Positions 9,197 to 17,494 of a stretch of DNA of 64,000 nt are shown here, piece by piece. This stretch comes from Ralstonia sp. UNC404CL21Col. GTDB taxonomy: Bacteria > Pseudomonadota > Gammaproteobacteria > Burkholderiales > Burkholderiaceae. Numbering within the stretch: position 1 is the stretch's first letter; each line of letters opens with the position of its first letter. A model generated the notes under the pieces. The model saw only the letters and a program-made list of their open reading frames with translations. It was not told the DNA's origin and made no database searches. The position numbers and the translations under genes are program-made. The stretch is taken from contig NZ_JIBE01000003.1 of the NCBI RefSeq assembly GCF_000620465.1, positions 1,240,001-1,304,000 on the forward strand, in the 5' to 3' direction.

Positions 9197-10669
9197 ATGA
9201 CGCACTGCCCTGCGCCCGCGCGCCCGCTGACCAAGCTGGCCGTGGCGCTGAGCGTGGTGGCCTCGGCGATCACCCTGGGCCTGACCGGTTGCTCTACCCA
9301 GAACACCGCGACCACGGCTCCCATCGAACAACGTCTGCCGCAGCCGAACGAGGCGCTCGTGCGCTCGGCCTACGTCTACGCGTTTCCGTTGATGATGACC
9401 GACGCGCTGGCGCAGACCACGTCCGCGCTGGCGCCCGCCGGCACGTTCATGCATCAGCGCACGCTGGAAGACGAAACCCTGCCGACCGGCGTGCGCGCCC
9501 GCGTAGACGTGCTCGCGAGCAGCGCCTTCGTCGATTTGCGTAACGGCCCGGTCGTCCTGAGCCTGCCCGACACGGGGCGCCGCCACATCTGGGTGGCGCT
9601 GCACGACGGGTGGAGCGATGTGTTCGAGTCACTCGGCAACCGCACCACGGGGTCGCGGGCCGCGCACTACGCCCTCACGCCGCCGGGCTGGGAAGGCACG
9701 CTGCCGGCCGGCGTCAAGCAGATCGCAGCGCCGACCAGCCTGGTGTGGGTCGTCGCCCGCACGCAAGTCGCCGGCGCGCGCGATGTGGCCGGCGCACGCC
9801 GGGTGCAGGACCGCTACCGCATCACCCCGCTGGACGCCTTCGGCAAAACGTCGCTGCGTGAGGCCGAAGCCGAAACCAAGGTGAACGCCGACAAGGCCAC
9901 CGACCTCGACGTCAGCATGGAGGCCGCGCGCCGCCGCGTCACCGCACTGGATGCGAACAGTTACTTCACGCGCTTTGCCGAGCTGCTGAAGGACAATCCA
10001 CCGCACGCGGCCGATTCGACGATGCTGCAATCGCTGCGCGACCTGGGCATCGTGCCCGGTGCGCCGTTCGACGCCAAGGCCGTGAGCGCCGCCAATCTGA
10101 AGGTCATGGATGGCGGCGTGGCGGCGGCGCGGGAGACCCTCTCGCTGGCCGTGAAGCAGCCGCCCATCACGCAAAACGGCTGGTTCATCCCGCGCATGGT
10201 CGGCGCCTATGGGCTGGACTACGCGCAGCGCGCCATCGTCGCGTGGAACGGCGGCGGCACCGACCTGCCACAGGACATGCTCGTCGCGACCGCCAAGACC
10301 GACACCAACGGCATGGCGCTGGACAGCACGCACCGCTATGTCCTGCATTTCGAGCGCAACCAGCTTCCGCCCGAGAACGCCGGTTGGGCCATCGCCGCGT
10401 TGTCCGCCGGCGGGCAACCGCGCAGCGCTGCGGAGCGCCCGAGCCTGCGCAACATGCTGAGCGAAGCCGACCACCCGCGCCTGAACCGCGACGGCTCGCT
10501 CGACATTCTGATCCAGCGTGCGCCGCCCAAAGGCATGCGCAACAACTGGCTGCCGCCGCCCACCGGCCCGTTCGTGCTGCGCATGCAGCTGACGTGGCCG
10601 AAGGAGGCCGCGCTCGACGGCTCGTGGCTGCCGCCCACGTTACAGCGCCGCGACGCCGCAGCCCAATAA
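9197..10669 (+). CDS. DUF1254/DUF1214 lipoprotein
   Basis: A 490-residue envelope protein with a lipoprotein signal ending LGLTGC, so it should be lipid-anchored. The DUF1254 domain follows (roughly residues 50-190, containing RSAYVYAFPLMMTDALAQTTSAL and RHIWVALHDGWSDVFESLGNR). The C-terminal DUF1214 domain spans about residues 370-480 and ends RNNWLPPPTGPFVLRMQLTWPK. The molecular function of this two-domain family is not established. The ATG at 9197 has AAAGGAG upstream. The 210 bp before it show no obvious regulatory palindrome. It converges on the CurA-like reductase gene. Confidence 0.9.
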   Translation: MTHCPAPARPLTKLAVALSVVASAITLGLTGCSTQNTATTAPIEQRLPQPNEALVRSAYVYAFPLMMTDALAQTTSALAPAGTFMHQRTLEDETLPTGVRARVDVLASSAFVDLRNGPVVLSLPDTGRRHIWVALHDGWSDVFESLGNRTTGSRAAHYALTPPGWEGTLPAGVKQIAAPTSLVWVVARTQVAGARDVAGARRVQDRYRITPLDAFGKTSLREAEAETKVNADKATDLDVSMEAARRRVTALDANSYFTRFAELLKDNPPHAADSTMLQSLRDLGIVPGAPFDAKAVSAANLKVMDGGVAAARETLSLAVKQPPITQNGWFIPRMVGAYGLDYAQRAIVAWNGGGTDLPQDMLVATAKTDTNGMALDSTHRYVLHFERNQLPPENAGWAIAALSAGGQPRSAAERPSLRNMLSEADHPRLNRDGSLDILIQRAPPKGMRNNWLPPPTGPFVLRMQLTWPKEAALDGSWLPPTLQRRDAAAQ

Positions 10670-10691
10670 CGAACCGACAACGCCCGGACGA

Positions 10692-11723
10692 TCACGCCTC
10701 GGCCACGCGCACCACGAGCTTGCCGAAGTTGCGTCCTTCGAGCAGGCCGAGGAACGCGGCCGGGGCGTTTTCCAGCCCGTCGACGCGGTCTTCGCGCACC
10801 TTCACCTTGCCGGCCGCCACCCACGCGGCCATGTCGCGCTGGAACGCGTCGTAGCGACTGGCGTAGTGGTCGAGGATGATGAAGCCCTGCATGCGCACGC
10901 GCTTCTGCAGCACGGTCGCGGTGACCTTGGGCAGGCGGTCTGGCCCGGCGGCGGCCTCGTCGTTGTAGTGCGAAATGAAACCGCACACCGGCACACGCGC
11001 GCCGATGTTCAGCAGCGGCAACACCGCGTCGAACACCTCGCCACCCACGTTTTCGAAGTACACGTCGATGCCGTCGGGGCAGGCCTGGGCCAGCCTCTTC
11101 GCGAGGTCGGGTTGGCGGCGGTCCAGGCAAGCGTCAAAGCCGAGCGTGTCGACGGCGTAGCGGCATTTGTCCGCGCCACCGGCAATGCCGACCACGCGCG
11201 CGCCCTTGAGCTTGGCAATCTGTCCGACCACCGCACCGACCGCGCCCGTGGCCGCGGCCACCACCACGGTTTCGCCGGGCTTGGGCTCGCCAATGTCGAG
11301 CAGCCCAACGTACGCGGCAAACGCCGGCATGCCAAGCCCGCCCAGCGCCAGCGATGGCTCCGGCATATCGCCCAGCGCGGTCAACTCGTCGCCGCCCGCA
11401 ACGGCATAGTCCTGCCAGCCAGCCGCGCCGAGCACCACATCGCCCTCGCGAAACCGCGCGTCCCGCGATGCCACCACGCGGCTGACAGTACCGCCCACCA
11501 TGGGCGCGCCCACCTCCACCGGCGGCGCGTAACCGGGGCCGACTTCATCCATCAGATTGCGCATGTAAGGATCGAGCGACAGGTACAGCGTACGCAGCAG
11601 CACCTGGCCGTCCTGCGGCGTGGGCACGGCAGTCTCTTCGATGCGGAAGTTGTCGAGCGAAGGCGTGCCGCTGGGGCGGCTGGCGAGAACGATGCGGCGA
11701 TTGACGGCTTCACGTTGCGGCAT
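10692..11723 (-). CDS. NADP-dependent medium-chain reductase, CurA/double-bond reductase type
   Basis: A 343-residue zinc-independent MDR-superfamily reductase. The N-terminus MPQREAVNRRIVLASRPSG and DPYMRNLMDE are characteristic of the CurA/prostaglandin-reductase branch, which reduces alpha,beta-unsaturated ketones with NADPH. The cofactor-binding region reads VVAAATGAVGAVVGQIAKLKG. No structural-zinc cysteine cluster is present. It is transcribed toward the DUF1254 gene and away from the XRE-cupin regulator. The operator pair between the two start sites could govern it as well. Confidence 0.92.
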   Translation of the reverse strand: MPQREAVNRRIVLASRPSGTPSLDNFRIEETAVPTPQDGQVLLRTLYLSLDPYMRNLMDEVGPGYAPPVEVGAPMVGGTVSRVVASRDARFREGDVVLGAAGWQDYAVAGGDELTALGDMPEPSLALGGLGMPAFAAYVGLLDIGEPKPGETVVVAAATGAVGAVVGQIAKLKGARVVGIAGGADKCRYAVDTLGFDACLDRRQPDLAKRLAQACPDGIDVYFENVGGEVFDAVLPLLNIGARVPVCGFISHYNDEAAAGPDRLPKVTATVLQKRVRMQGFIILDHYASRYDAFQRDMAAWVAAGKVKVREDRVDGLENAPAAFLGLLEGRNFGKLVVRVAEA

Positions 11724-11862
11724 GGCAAGCTCCTGTAGACCAATCGTCTAGAAAACGGCGAAAAAAATTTGCGTGGCTGGGCAATCTAGCAGCAATCGCA
11801 AGATTCAGCCGACGGTTGCGCAAGGCACTACCCTCAGCAAGGCTAATCATTCGTCGCCTCGT

Positions 11863-11902
11863 ATTCCAGTTTACTAGATGCAGAATTCCATTAAACTGGA
11901 AT
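11863..11902. promoter_or_regulatory. Tandem palindromic operator of XRE-cupin regulator
   Basis: Two 18-bp imperfect palindromes lie 22 bp (two helical turns) apart: ATTCCAGTTTACTAGATG at 11863-11880 and ATTCCATTAAACTGGAAT at 11885-11902. Their outer arms also form a perfect 11-bp inverted repeat, ATTCCAGTTTA / TAAACTGGAAT. The pair ends two bases before the regulator start, so autoregulation by the HTH protein is the natural reading. The spacing fits cooperative binding of two dimers. Confidence 0.7.
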
Positions 11903-11904
11903 GC

Positions 11905-12489
11905 ATGGACATCCATCAACGTATCGCCCAGCGCCTGCGCGAATTGCGCGACGCCCAGGGGCTCTCGCTCGACGCGCTGGCCGAACGCAGCCAGGTCAGC
12001 CGATCGGCCATCTCCCTGATCGAGCGCGGCCAGAGCAGCCCGACCGCTGCGGTGCTCGATCGGCTCAGCTCCGCGCTGGGCGTGACGCTGGCCTCGCTGT
12101 TCGAAGACGGTGCGGCGCCGGCCGCGGAGCCCTCGCCCGTATCGCGCGCGGCGGAGCAGCCGGAGTGGACCGACCCCGCCTCGGGCTACGTGCGGCGCAA
12201 CCTGTCGCCGGCAGCGCGTTCGCCGCTGCAGCTCGTGGAGGTGCACTTTCCGCCCGGCGAGCGCGTCGCCTATGACACCGGCGCGCGCGATGCGGAAATC
12301 CACCAGCAGGTGTGGATCATCGAAGGCACGATGGAAATGACCGTGGGCGACGCGCACTGGCGCCTCAATGCAGGCGATTGCCTGACCATGCGGCTGGACT
12401 GCCCGATCGTCTATCACAACCCCACACGGCGGCCGGCCCGCTACCTCGTCGCACTCACAACCGTATCCGCTGCCCACTGGAGGCCCTGA
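11905..12489 (+). CDS. XRE-family regulator with C-terminal cupin domain
   Basis: A 194-residue regulator: an N-terminal helix-turn-helix (RIAQRLRELRDAQGLSLDAL, then QVSRSAISLIERGQSSPT, residues about 4-60) followed by a linker and a cupin sensor domain (VEVHFPPGERVAYDTG, EIHQQVWIIEGTMEMTVGD). Such proteins often regulate amino acid or polyamine genes in response to a small ligand. I chose MDIHQRIAQ at 11905. An in-frame ATG at 11878 lies inside the palindromic operator and is less likely. The stop overlaps the start of the GNAT gene (TGATG), so the acetyltransferase is co-transcribed. Confidence 0.9.
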   Translation: MDIHQRIAQRLRELRDAQGLSLDALAERSQVSRSAISLIERGQSSPTAAVLDRLSSALGVTLASLFEDGAAPAAEPSPVSRAAEQPEWTDPASGYVRRNLSPAARSPLQLVEVHFPPGERVAYDTGARDAEIHQQVWIIEGTMEMTVGDAHWRLNAGDCLTMRLDCPIVYHNPTRRPARYLVALTTVSAAHWRP

Positions 12490-13028
12490 TGACCGACACC
12501 CTGACCATCCGCCGCGTGGGCGCCAACGAGGCAAGCGCGTGCGTCGATGCCTTGGCCGATGTGCTGATCGATTGCGTGGAGGGCGGCGCGTCGGTCAGCT
12601 TCATGGCGCCGCTGTCGCAAGACAAGGCGCGGGCATTCTGGCGCGGTGTGGCCGACGGCGTGGCCAGGGGCGAGCGCGCCCTGCTGATTGCCGAAGATGC
12701 GGCGGGCGCCATCCACGGCACCGTGCAACTGGTGCTCGCGCAGCCGGAAAACCAGCCGCACCGCGCCGACGTCGCCAAGATGCTCGTGCACCGCCGCGCG
12801 CGCCGGCAAGGCTTGGCGCAGCGGTTGATGGCGGCCATCGAAGACGAGGCGCGCGCCGAGGGCAAGACGGTGCTCGTGCTCGACACCGTAACGGGCGGCG
12901 ACGCCGAGCGGCTGTACGCACGCGCCGGCTGGCAGCGCGTGGGCGTGGTGCCTAACTACGCGCTGATGCCCGACGGCGCGTTCTGCGGGACGACGTTCTT
13001 CTGCAAGCAGTTGAGCGCCGCCGATTAA
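12489..13028 (+). CDS. GNAT family N-acetyltransferase
   Basis: A 179-residue GCN5-type acetyltransferase. The acetyl-CoA pyrophosphate-binding motif is visible as KMLVHRRARRQGLAQRLMAA (residues about 97-116), followed by the beta-4/beta-5 region LVLDTVTGGDAERLYARAGW. Substrate unknown; pairing with an XRE-cupin regulator hints at acetylation of a small amine that also serves as the regulator's ligand. It starts in a 4-base overlap with the regulator stop and its 3' end overlaps the convergent phzF gene by 4 bp. Confidence 0.88.
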   Translation: MTDTLTIRRVGANEASACVDALADVLIDCVEGGASVSFMAPLSQDKARAFWRGVADGVARGERALLIAEDAAGAIHGTVQLVLAQPENQPHRADVAKMLVHRRARRQGLAQRLMAAIEDEARAEGKTVLVLDTVTGGDAERLYARAGWQRVGVVPNYALMPDGAFCGTTFFCKQLSAAD

Positions 13029-13882
13029 ATCGTCAACGTGCCGCGGCCGATTTCGATCACGCGGCCACCGACGTGGATGGTGCCGTCGGCATCCACCCGC
13101 AGCGTGAGGTGGCAGGGTCGTCCCACCGCAGCGCCCTGCTCGATGCGGTAACTGGCCGGCAACGCATGGCCGGTCGCGCGCAGCCAGCCGCCGAGGTTGG
13201 CACACGCCGAGCCGGTGCCCGGGTCTTCGAGCATGCCGGTGCCGTATTCGAAGAAGAAGCGCGACACCACCGGATCATTGCTGCCGGGCTTCGGCATGGT
13301 GAAGACGTACGCGTTGCGCCCGTCATTGCGGCTGCGCGGCCACGCGTCGAACACCGACAGATCGGGGCGGGCGCGGTCGACGTCAGCGCGTGTCTTGACG
13401 GGCACCATCAACTGTTCGATACCGGCATCCACCCACAGCGGCGGGCCTGCCAGCGCATCGGCATCCAAGCCCAGCATGCCGGCGATGGCCGGGTCCGCCT
13501 CGCGCGTGCTCAGGGCACCGGAGCGCGGCGGCACCAGCGACCACCCGTCGTCCTGCGCCGTCAGCGACACGATGCCCGACTGGCAACGCAACGTCAGCTC
13601 ATTGCCGGGGCCATACAGTTCGCGCACCACCTGCGCGGTCCCCAGCGACGGGTGGCCGGCAAACGGCATCTCGTAATCGGGCGTGAAGATGCGGAAGCGC
13701 GCCGTGGCGCCATCGGCCGCGTCGGGAAAGATGAAGGTGATCTCCGACAGGTTGAACTGGCGTCCGATGGCTTGCATGGTGGCGTCGTCCAGGCCGCGCC
13801 CGTCTTCAAACACGGCGAGCTGGTTGCCGCCAAAGGTGGATTCGGCAAAGACGTTGAGCAGGCGGAAGGCGTAGCGCGACAT
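13025..13882 (-). CDS. PhzF family isomerase
   Basis: A 285-residue PhzF-like protein with the two-lobed diaminopimelate-epimerase-type fold. Recognisable segments are FAESTFGGNQLAVFEDG at the start, NLSEITFIFP with the family's catalytic glutamate, EMPFAGHPSLGTAQVV, and the C-terminal DPGTGSACANLGGWL. PhzF itself isomerises a phenazine precursor, but most relatives have unknown substrates and no phenazine genes are nearby. The ATG at 13882 is preferred; upstream in-frame sequence runs into the terminator hairpin of the next gene. Confidence 0.9.
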   Translation of the reverse strand: MSRYAFRLLNVFAESTFGGNQLAVFEDGRGLDDATMQAIGRQFNLSEITFIFPDAADGATARFRIFTPDYEMPFAGHPSLGTAQVVRELYGPGNELTLRCQSGIVSLTAQDDGWSLVPPRSGALSTREADPAIAGMLGLDADALAGPPLWVDAGIEQLMVPVKTRADVDRARPDLSVFDAWPRSRNDGRNAYVFTMPKPGSNDPVVSRFFFEYGTGMLEDPGTGSACANLGGWLRATGHALPASYRIEQGAAVGRPCHLTLRVDADGTIHVGGRVIEIGRGTLTI

Positions 13883-13907
13883 GGTGGCGTCCGAAGTGTT
13901 GGGGAAG

Positions 13908-13953
13908 AAAAAACGGTGTGGCGATGCGTCATCTTCAACGCACCGCCACACCG
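13908..13953 (-). terminator. Intrinsic terminator downstream of thioesterase gene
   Basis: On the reverse strand a long hairpin forms from CGGTGTGGCG/CGCCACACCG plus an inner TGCGT/ACGCA stem, followed at once by six U residues (AAAAAA at 13908-13913 on the forward strand). It lies 61 bp past the thioesterase stop and upstream of phzF. It should therefore end the hbd-thioesterase transcript and insulate phzF. Confidence 0.85.
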
Positions 13954-14013
13954 TCTCCATGCACACTTGCAGACAGTTTGCGCGAATCCGGCCTGACAGT
14001 TGGCGGACAGCCG

Positions 14014-14442
14014 TTACAGCAGCCGGTAGTCGTCCGTACGGGGCGTGCGTTCCATCACGGCGAACAGCGCCGGCGGTGGCGCGGCAACTTTGCGCTCGGC
14101 AAGGTCAAACCACGCGCACATGCTGGTGATTTCCGCACACAGGTCGCCCGCTTCATTGCGGATGCGGTTGACCATGATGAAACGCGAACCGCGCTCGTTG
14201 CGGCCGGCGGTCTCCACGCTCACGGTAAAGGCATCCATGAGGCGCAGTTCCTTGCGGTAGCTGACGCGGTCTTCAAACACCACCGGCCCGAGCTTGTGCT
14301 GCGCGAAGGCCTTCGGGCCAAAGCCCTGCTCGGTCAGAAAACGAAACCGGCTGTGCGACGCGTAGTCGATGTAGCGCGTGTTTTTGAGGTGCTGGTTGCC
14401 GTCCAGGTCAGCCCACAGCACCTGATACGTATAGATCGACAT
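14014..14442 (-). CDS. Hotdog-fold acyl-CoA thioesterase
   Basis: A 142-residue 4-hydroxybenzoyl-CoA thioesterase-like protein. The segment YTYQVLWADLDGNQHLKNTRYIDYAS contains the usual aspartate and the N-H-L motif of single-hotdog thioesterases. The start at 14442 has GGAG seven bases upstream; an in-frame GTG at 14475, overlapping the stop of the dehydrogenase gene, is the alternative. It lies directly downstream of 3-hydroxybutyryl-CoA dehydrogenase, so it may release a short acyl product. A strong terminator follows. Confidence 0.86.
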   Translation of the reverse strand: MSIYTYQVLWADLDGNQHLKNTRYIDYASHSRFRFLTEQGFGPKAFAQHKLGPVVFEDRVSYRKELRLMDAFTVSVETAGRNERGSRFIMVNRIRNEAGDLCAEITSMCAWFDLAERKVAAPPPALFAVMERTPRTDDYRLL

Positions 14443-14471
14443 GGACGGCTCCGATGCGGTGTGGGATTGGC

Positions 14472-15326
14472 TCACTTGCGATAGTCGTACACGCCGCGGC
14501 CGGTCTTGCGGCCCAGGTAGCCGGCGGCCACCATTTCGCGCATCAGCATGGCGGGGCGGTATTTCGGATCACCGAATTCGGTGTACAGCACTTCCATCAC
14601 GGCCAGCATGGTGTCCAGGCCAATCATGTCGGCCAGCGCCAGCGGCCCGATCGGGTGATTGCAGCCGAGCTTCATGCCTTCGTCGATCTCCTCCGGCGAA
14701 GCCAGACCCTCGCCCAGCACGCAGAACGCCTCGTTGATCATCGGACACAGGATCCGGTTGACGACAAAGCCCGGGCTGTTCTTGACCGTGATGGGCGTCT
14801 TGCCGAGCTGCTTGGCCAGCGCTTCCACCGCCGTGTGCGTGGCATCGCTCGTCTGCAGGCCGCGGATGACTTCCACCAGCGCCATCATCGGCACTGGGTT
14901 GAAGAAATGCATGCCGATGAAGCGGCTGGCATCCTGGAGCACGGCGGCCAGCTTGGTGATCGAGATGGACGACGTGTTCGACGCCACGATTGCGTGCGGT
15001 GCAGCCGCAGCCTCCAGCTGCTTGAGGATCTTCACCTTCAGGTCGAAGTTCTCGGTGGCGGCTTCGATGACGAGGTCGGCGCGCTTGAGGTCGTCGTACG
15101 ACGTGGAGCCCTGAATGCGGGCGAGCGCTGCGGCCTTGTCGGCTTCGGTCAGCTTTTCCTTCTTGATGAGGCGATCCAGGCTGCCGGCCACGGTGGCAAT
15201 GCCCTTCTGCACGGCGGCATCGCTGATATCCACCATCACCACATCCAGCCCGACCACGGCGCACGCTTGCGCAATGCCGTTACCCATTGTTCCGGCACCG
15301 ACGATGCCGACGACTTGAATTGCCAT
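14472..15326 (-). CDS. hbd: 3-hydroxybutyryl-CoA dehydrogenase
   Basis: A 284-residue NAD(P)-dependent enzyme that interconverts 3-hydroxybutyryl-CoA and acetoacetyl-CoA. The N-terminal Rossmann motif is GIVGAGTMGNGIAQAC; the catalytic His is in RFIGMHFFNPVPMMALVEVI; the C-terminal dimerisation domain holds SPGFVVNRILCPMINEA and GCNHPIGPLALADMIGLD. Length matches the HbdA/PaaH group. It leads a two-gene unit with the thioesterase. An aromatic-acid (PaaH-type) role cannot be excluded from sequence alone. Confidence 0.95.
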   Translation of the reverse strand: MAIQVVGIVGAGTMGNGIAQACAVVGLDVVMVDISDAAVQKGIATVAGSLDRLIKKEKLTEADKAAALARIQGSTSYDDLKRADLVIEAATENFDLKVKILKQLEAAAAPHAIVASNTSSISITKLAAVLQDASRFIGMHFFNPVPMMALVEVIRGLQTSDATHTAVEALAKQLGKTPITVKNSPGFVVNRILCPMINEAFCVLGEGLASPEEIDEGMKLGCNHPIGPLALADMIGLDTMLAVMEVLYTEFGDPKYRPAMLMREMVAAGYLGRKTGRGVYDYRK

Positions 15327-15511
15327 GAACTGCTCCTCGCTTGGTATTGCTTGGTATTGGAACGGAAGACGGGATGAAACAGATTGCAGAGGATAAACGA
15401 CGCGACGACGGGCGGAAAAGCCTTGCTGACGCTCCCGTCACATTTCACCGGTTCGCCGTATGATGGCCGGCGTCGCGCCACCCTTTCACCTCAGGCGCCA
15501 GGACGCTGCAA

Positions 15512-16444
15512 ATGGACCGTTTTCTCAGTATCGAAGCCTTCGTGCGCGTGGCAGAAACGCGCAGCTTTGCCGAGGCCGCCCGCCAGTTGGGCGTGACCAA
15601 CTCGGTGGTCACCAATCGCGTGCAGCAGCTGGAGCGCTTTATCGAAGCGCCGTTGTTTCACCGCAGCACGCGGCATGTGCGCCTGTCCGAAGTGGGCGAG
15701 ACCTATTACAAGCAATGCGCCGAAGCCGTCTGCATGCTGACGGATCTCACCGACCAGATGCGCGGCCTGCGCGCCACGCCGGCCGGCAAGCTACGCATCC
15801 GCATGCTGCCCGGATACGCGCTCAGCCACTTTGCCGAACCGCTGGCCCGGTTCGGTGCGCAGTACCCCGATATCCAGCTCGACGTGGTGGTGGACGACAG
15901 CGTGGTCGACCCCATTGCGGAGGGATTCGACGTGGTGTTCCAGATCTTTCCGCCCATCAACGATTCGCTGATCGAGCGGCGCCTGTTCACGCTGCGGCGC
16001 ATGTTCTGCGCCACGCCGGCGTACGTGGAAGAGTACGGCCTGCCGCAGCAGCCGGCCGACCTGCTGCAGCATTCGCTGGCGCTGTATTCCGGTTATCCGA
16101 CACGCAAGCGCTGGGAGTTCTCGCGCAACGGCGAAACGCTCCCCGCGATGGACCTGCCCGAGCAGGTGCGCTCCAACTCCGTGCATCTGCTGCGCGACTA
16201 CGCCCTGACCAGCGCCGGCATCGCCTGCCTGCCCACGCTCGTCATCAGCGACGACCTGGTCGCTGGCCGCCTCGTGCCCGTGCTGGCCGATTACGACCTG
16301 ACACCGCTGCATTTCTCGGCCGTGTATCCGGCGACGCAGCGGCAGGCGGTCAAGGTGTGCGCGCTCATCGATTGCCTGGCCAGCCACCACGCCGGCGAGC
16401 TGGCTTGGGACAAGCCCTTGCTCGAGCGCGGCTGGATTCGCTGA
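15512..16444 (+). CDS. LysR-family transcriptional regulator
   Basis: A 310-residue LysR protein. The N-terminal winged helix reads FLSIEAFVRVAETRSFAEAA then VTNSVVTNRVQQLERFIEAP, followed by the co-inducer domain beginning around residue 90. It lies upstream of and codirectional with the isochorismatase-hydrolase-XapX-DoxX-amidohydrolase run, which it may activate. An inverted repeat at 16523-16555 between the two is a candidate binding site. The effector is unknown. Confidence 0.93.
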   Translation: MDRFLSIEAFVRVAETRSFAEAARQLGVTNSVVTNRVQQLERFIEAPLFHRSTRHVRLSEVGETYYKQCAEAVCMLTDLTDQMRGLRATPAGKLRIRMLPGYALSHFAEPLARFGAQYPDIQLDVVVDDSVVDPIAEGFDVVFQIFPPINDSLIERRLFTLRRMFCATPAYVEEYGLPQQPADLLQHSLALYSGYPTRKRWEFSRNGETLPAMDLPEQVRSNSVHLLRDYALTSAGIACLPTLVISDDLVAGRLVPVLADYDLTPLHFSAVYPATQRQAVKVCALIDCLASHHAGELAWDKPLLERGWIR

Positions 16445-16522
16445 CGTCGCTGACGGCCAGGCGCGCCGAATCTCAAGACCGAATCCCGCGACCGGCGCGC
16501 GGGTCCAGGGTACCGACTGAAT

Positions 16523-16555
16523 GTTTCCGAACGTCGCGACGATTGTTCGGCAAAC
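16523..16555. promoter_or_regulatory. Inverted repeat upstream of isochorismatase gene
   Basis: GTTTCCGAAC (16523-16532) is mirrored by GTTCGGCAAAC (16545-16555) with one extra base, around a 12-bp spacer. It lies about 145 bp before the isochorismatase start in the 255-bp gap after the LysR gene. A regulator site is plausible; the match to LysR-type spacing is loose. Confidence 0.35.
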
Positions 16556-16699
16556 GCAAAAACTGCACTCGCCGATTGAGGCGTTGCGCCCCGAACGCAA
16601 CTTCCTATCATGGATGGGCCGTTGATCGCGCCGCGCCGATGCGGCGACAGGTCTGCAGCATCCCCTCTTGTATTTCCCCATCGGAAACTGGATACGGCC

Positions 16700-17383
16700 A
16701 TGAATCCCAAGCTGGAAGTCCTTACCCCCCAGAACTGTCAATTGATCTTCATCGACCACCAGCCGCAAATGGCCTTCGGCGTGCAGTCGATCGATCGTCA
16801 GGTTCTGAAGAACAACACCGTTGGCCTTGCCAAGGCCGCGAAGATCTTCAACATCCCCACCACCATTACGACCGTCGAGTCGCAGAGCTTTTCGGGCTAC
16901 ACCTATCCGGAGCTGCTCGATGTGTTTCCGGATCAGCCACTGCTGGAACGCACCTCGATGAACTCCTGGGACGACCAGAAGGTGCGCGATGCCCTGGCAA
17001 AGAACAACCGCAAGAAGGTGGTCGTCTCGGGCCTGTGGACGGAGGTGTGCAACTGCACCTTCGCGCTGTCGGCCATGCACGATGCCGACTACGAGATCTA
17101 CATGGTGGCCGACGCTTCGGGTGGTACGTCAAAGGACGCGCACGACTACGCCATGCAGCGCATGGTCCAGGCCGGCGTGGTGCCCGTGACGTGGCAACAG
17201 GTGCTGCTGGAATGGCAGCGTGACTGGGCCCACCGCGACACGTACGACGCCGTCATGAAGCTGGTGAAGGAGCACTCCGGCGCCTACGGCATGGGCGTGG
17301 ACTACGCCTACACGATGGTGCACAAGGCCCCGCAACGCACCGCGACGCCGCACGAGGCGCTGGCTGCCGTGGCTGCCAACTGA
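16700..17383 (+). CDS. Isochorismatase-family cysteine hydrolase (YcaC-like)
   Basis: A 227-residue cysteine hydrolase. The catalytic Asp is in LIFIDHQPQMAFGVQ, the Lys in NNRKKVVVSGLW and the nucleophile Cys in LWTEVCNCTFALSAMHD. This arrangement fits YcaC/nicotinamidase-like hydrolases rather than true isochorismatases of siderophore synthesis. No enterobactin-type genes lie nearby. The start at 16700 gives MNPKLEVLTPQNC, the normal N-terminus of the group. It heads a run of five codirectional genes ending with the amidohydrolase. Confidence 0.9.
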   Translation: MNPKLEVLTPQNCQLIFIDHQPQMAFGVQSIDRQVLKNNTVGLAKAAKIFNIPTTITTVESQSFSGYTYPELLDVFPDQPLLERTSMNSWDDQKVRDALAKNNRKKVVVSGLWTEVCNCTFALSAMHDADYEIYMVADASGGTSKDAHDYAMQRMVQAGVVPVTWQQVLLEWQRDWAHRDTYDAVMKLVKEHSGAYGMGVDYAYTMVHKAPQRTATPHEALAAVAAN

Positions 17384-17421
17384 TCGCGCCGCCGACTATA
17401 AAAGAAGACGCTGTTCCGACC

Positions 17422-17453
17422 GGGCGACGCATGTGCAACCGCATGCGTCGCCC
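17422..17453. other. Perfect 12-bp hairpin between hydrolase genes
   Basis: GGGCGACGCATG (17422-17433) and CATGCGTCGCCC (17442-17453) form a perfect stem with an 8-base loop. No U-tract follows on either strand, so it is not a classic terminator. It may attenuate, stabilise the upstream mRNA 3' end or bind protein. It sits 40 bp past the isochorismatase stop and 41 bp before the next start. Confidence 0.5.
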
Positions 17454-17494
17454 CGTCGTCCATTCAACCAGCCTCCACCCTCTCTCTCATTCCC

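Noticed and set aside
17422-17453. Classic rho-independent terminator after the isochorismatase gene
   Set aside because: The stem is perfect but no U-tract follows on either strand, so it is listed only as a hairpin.
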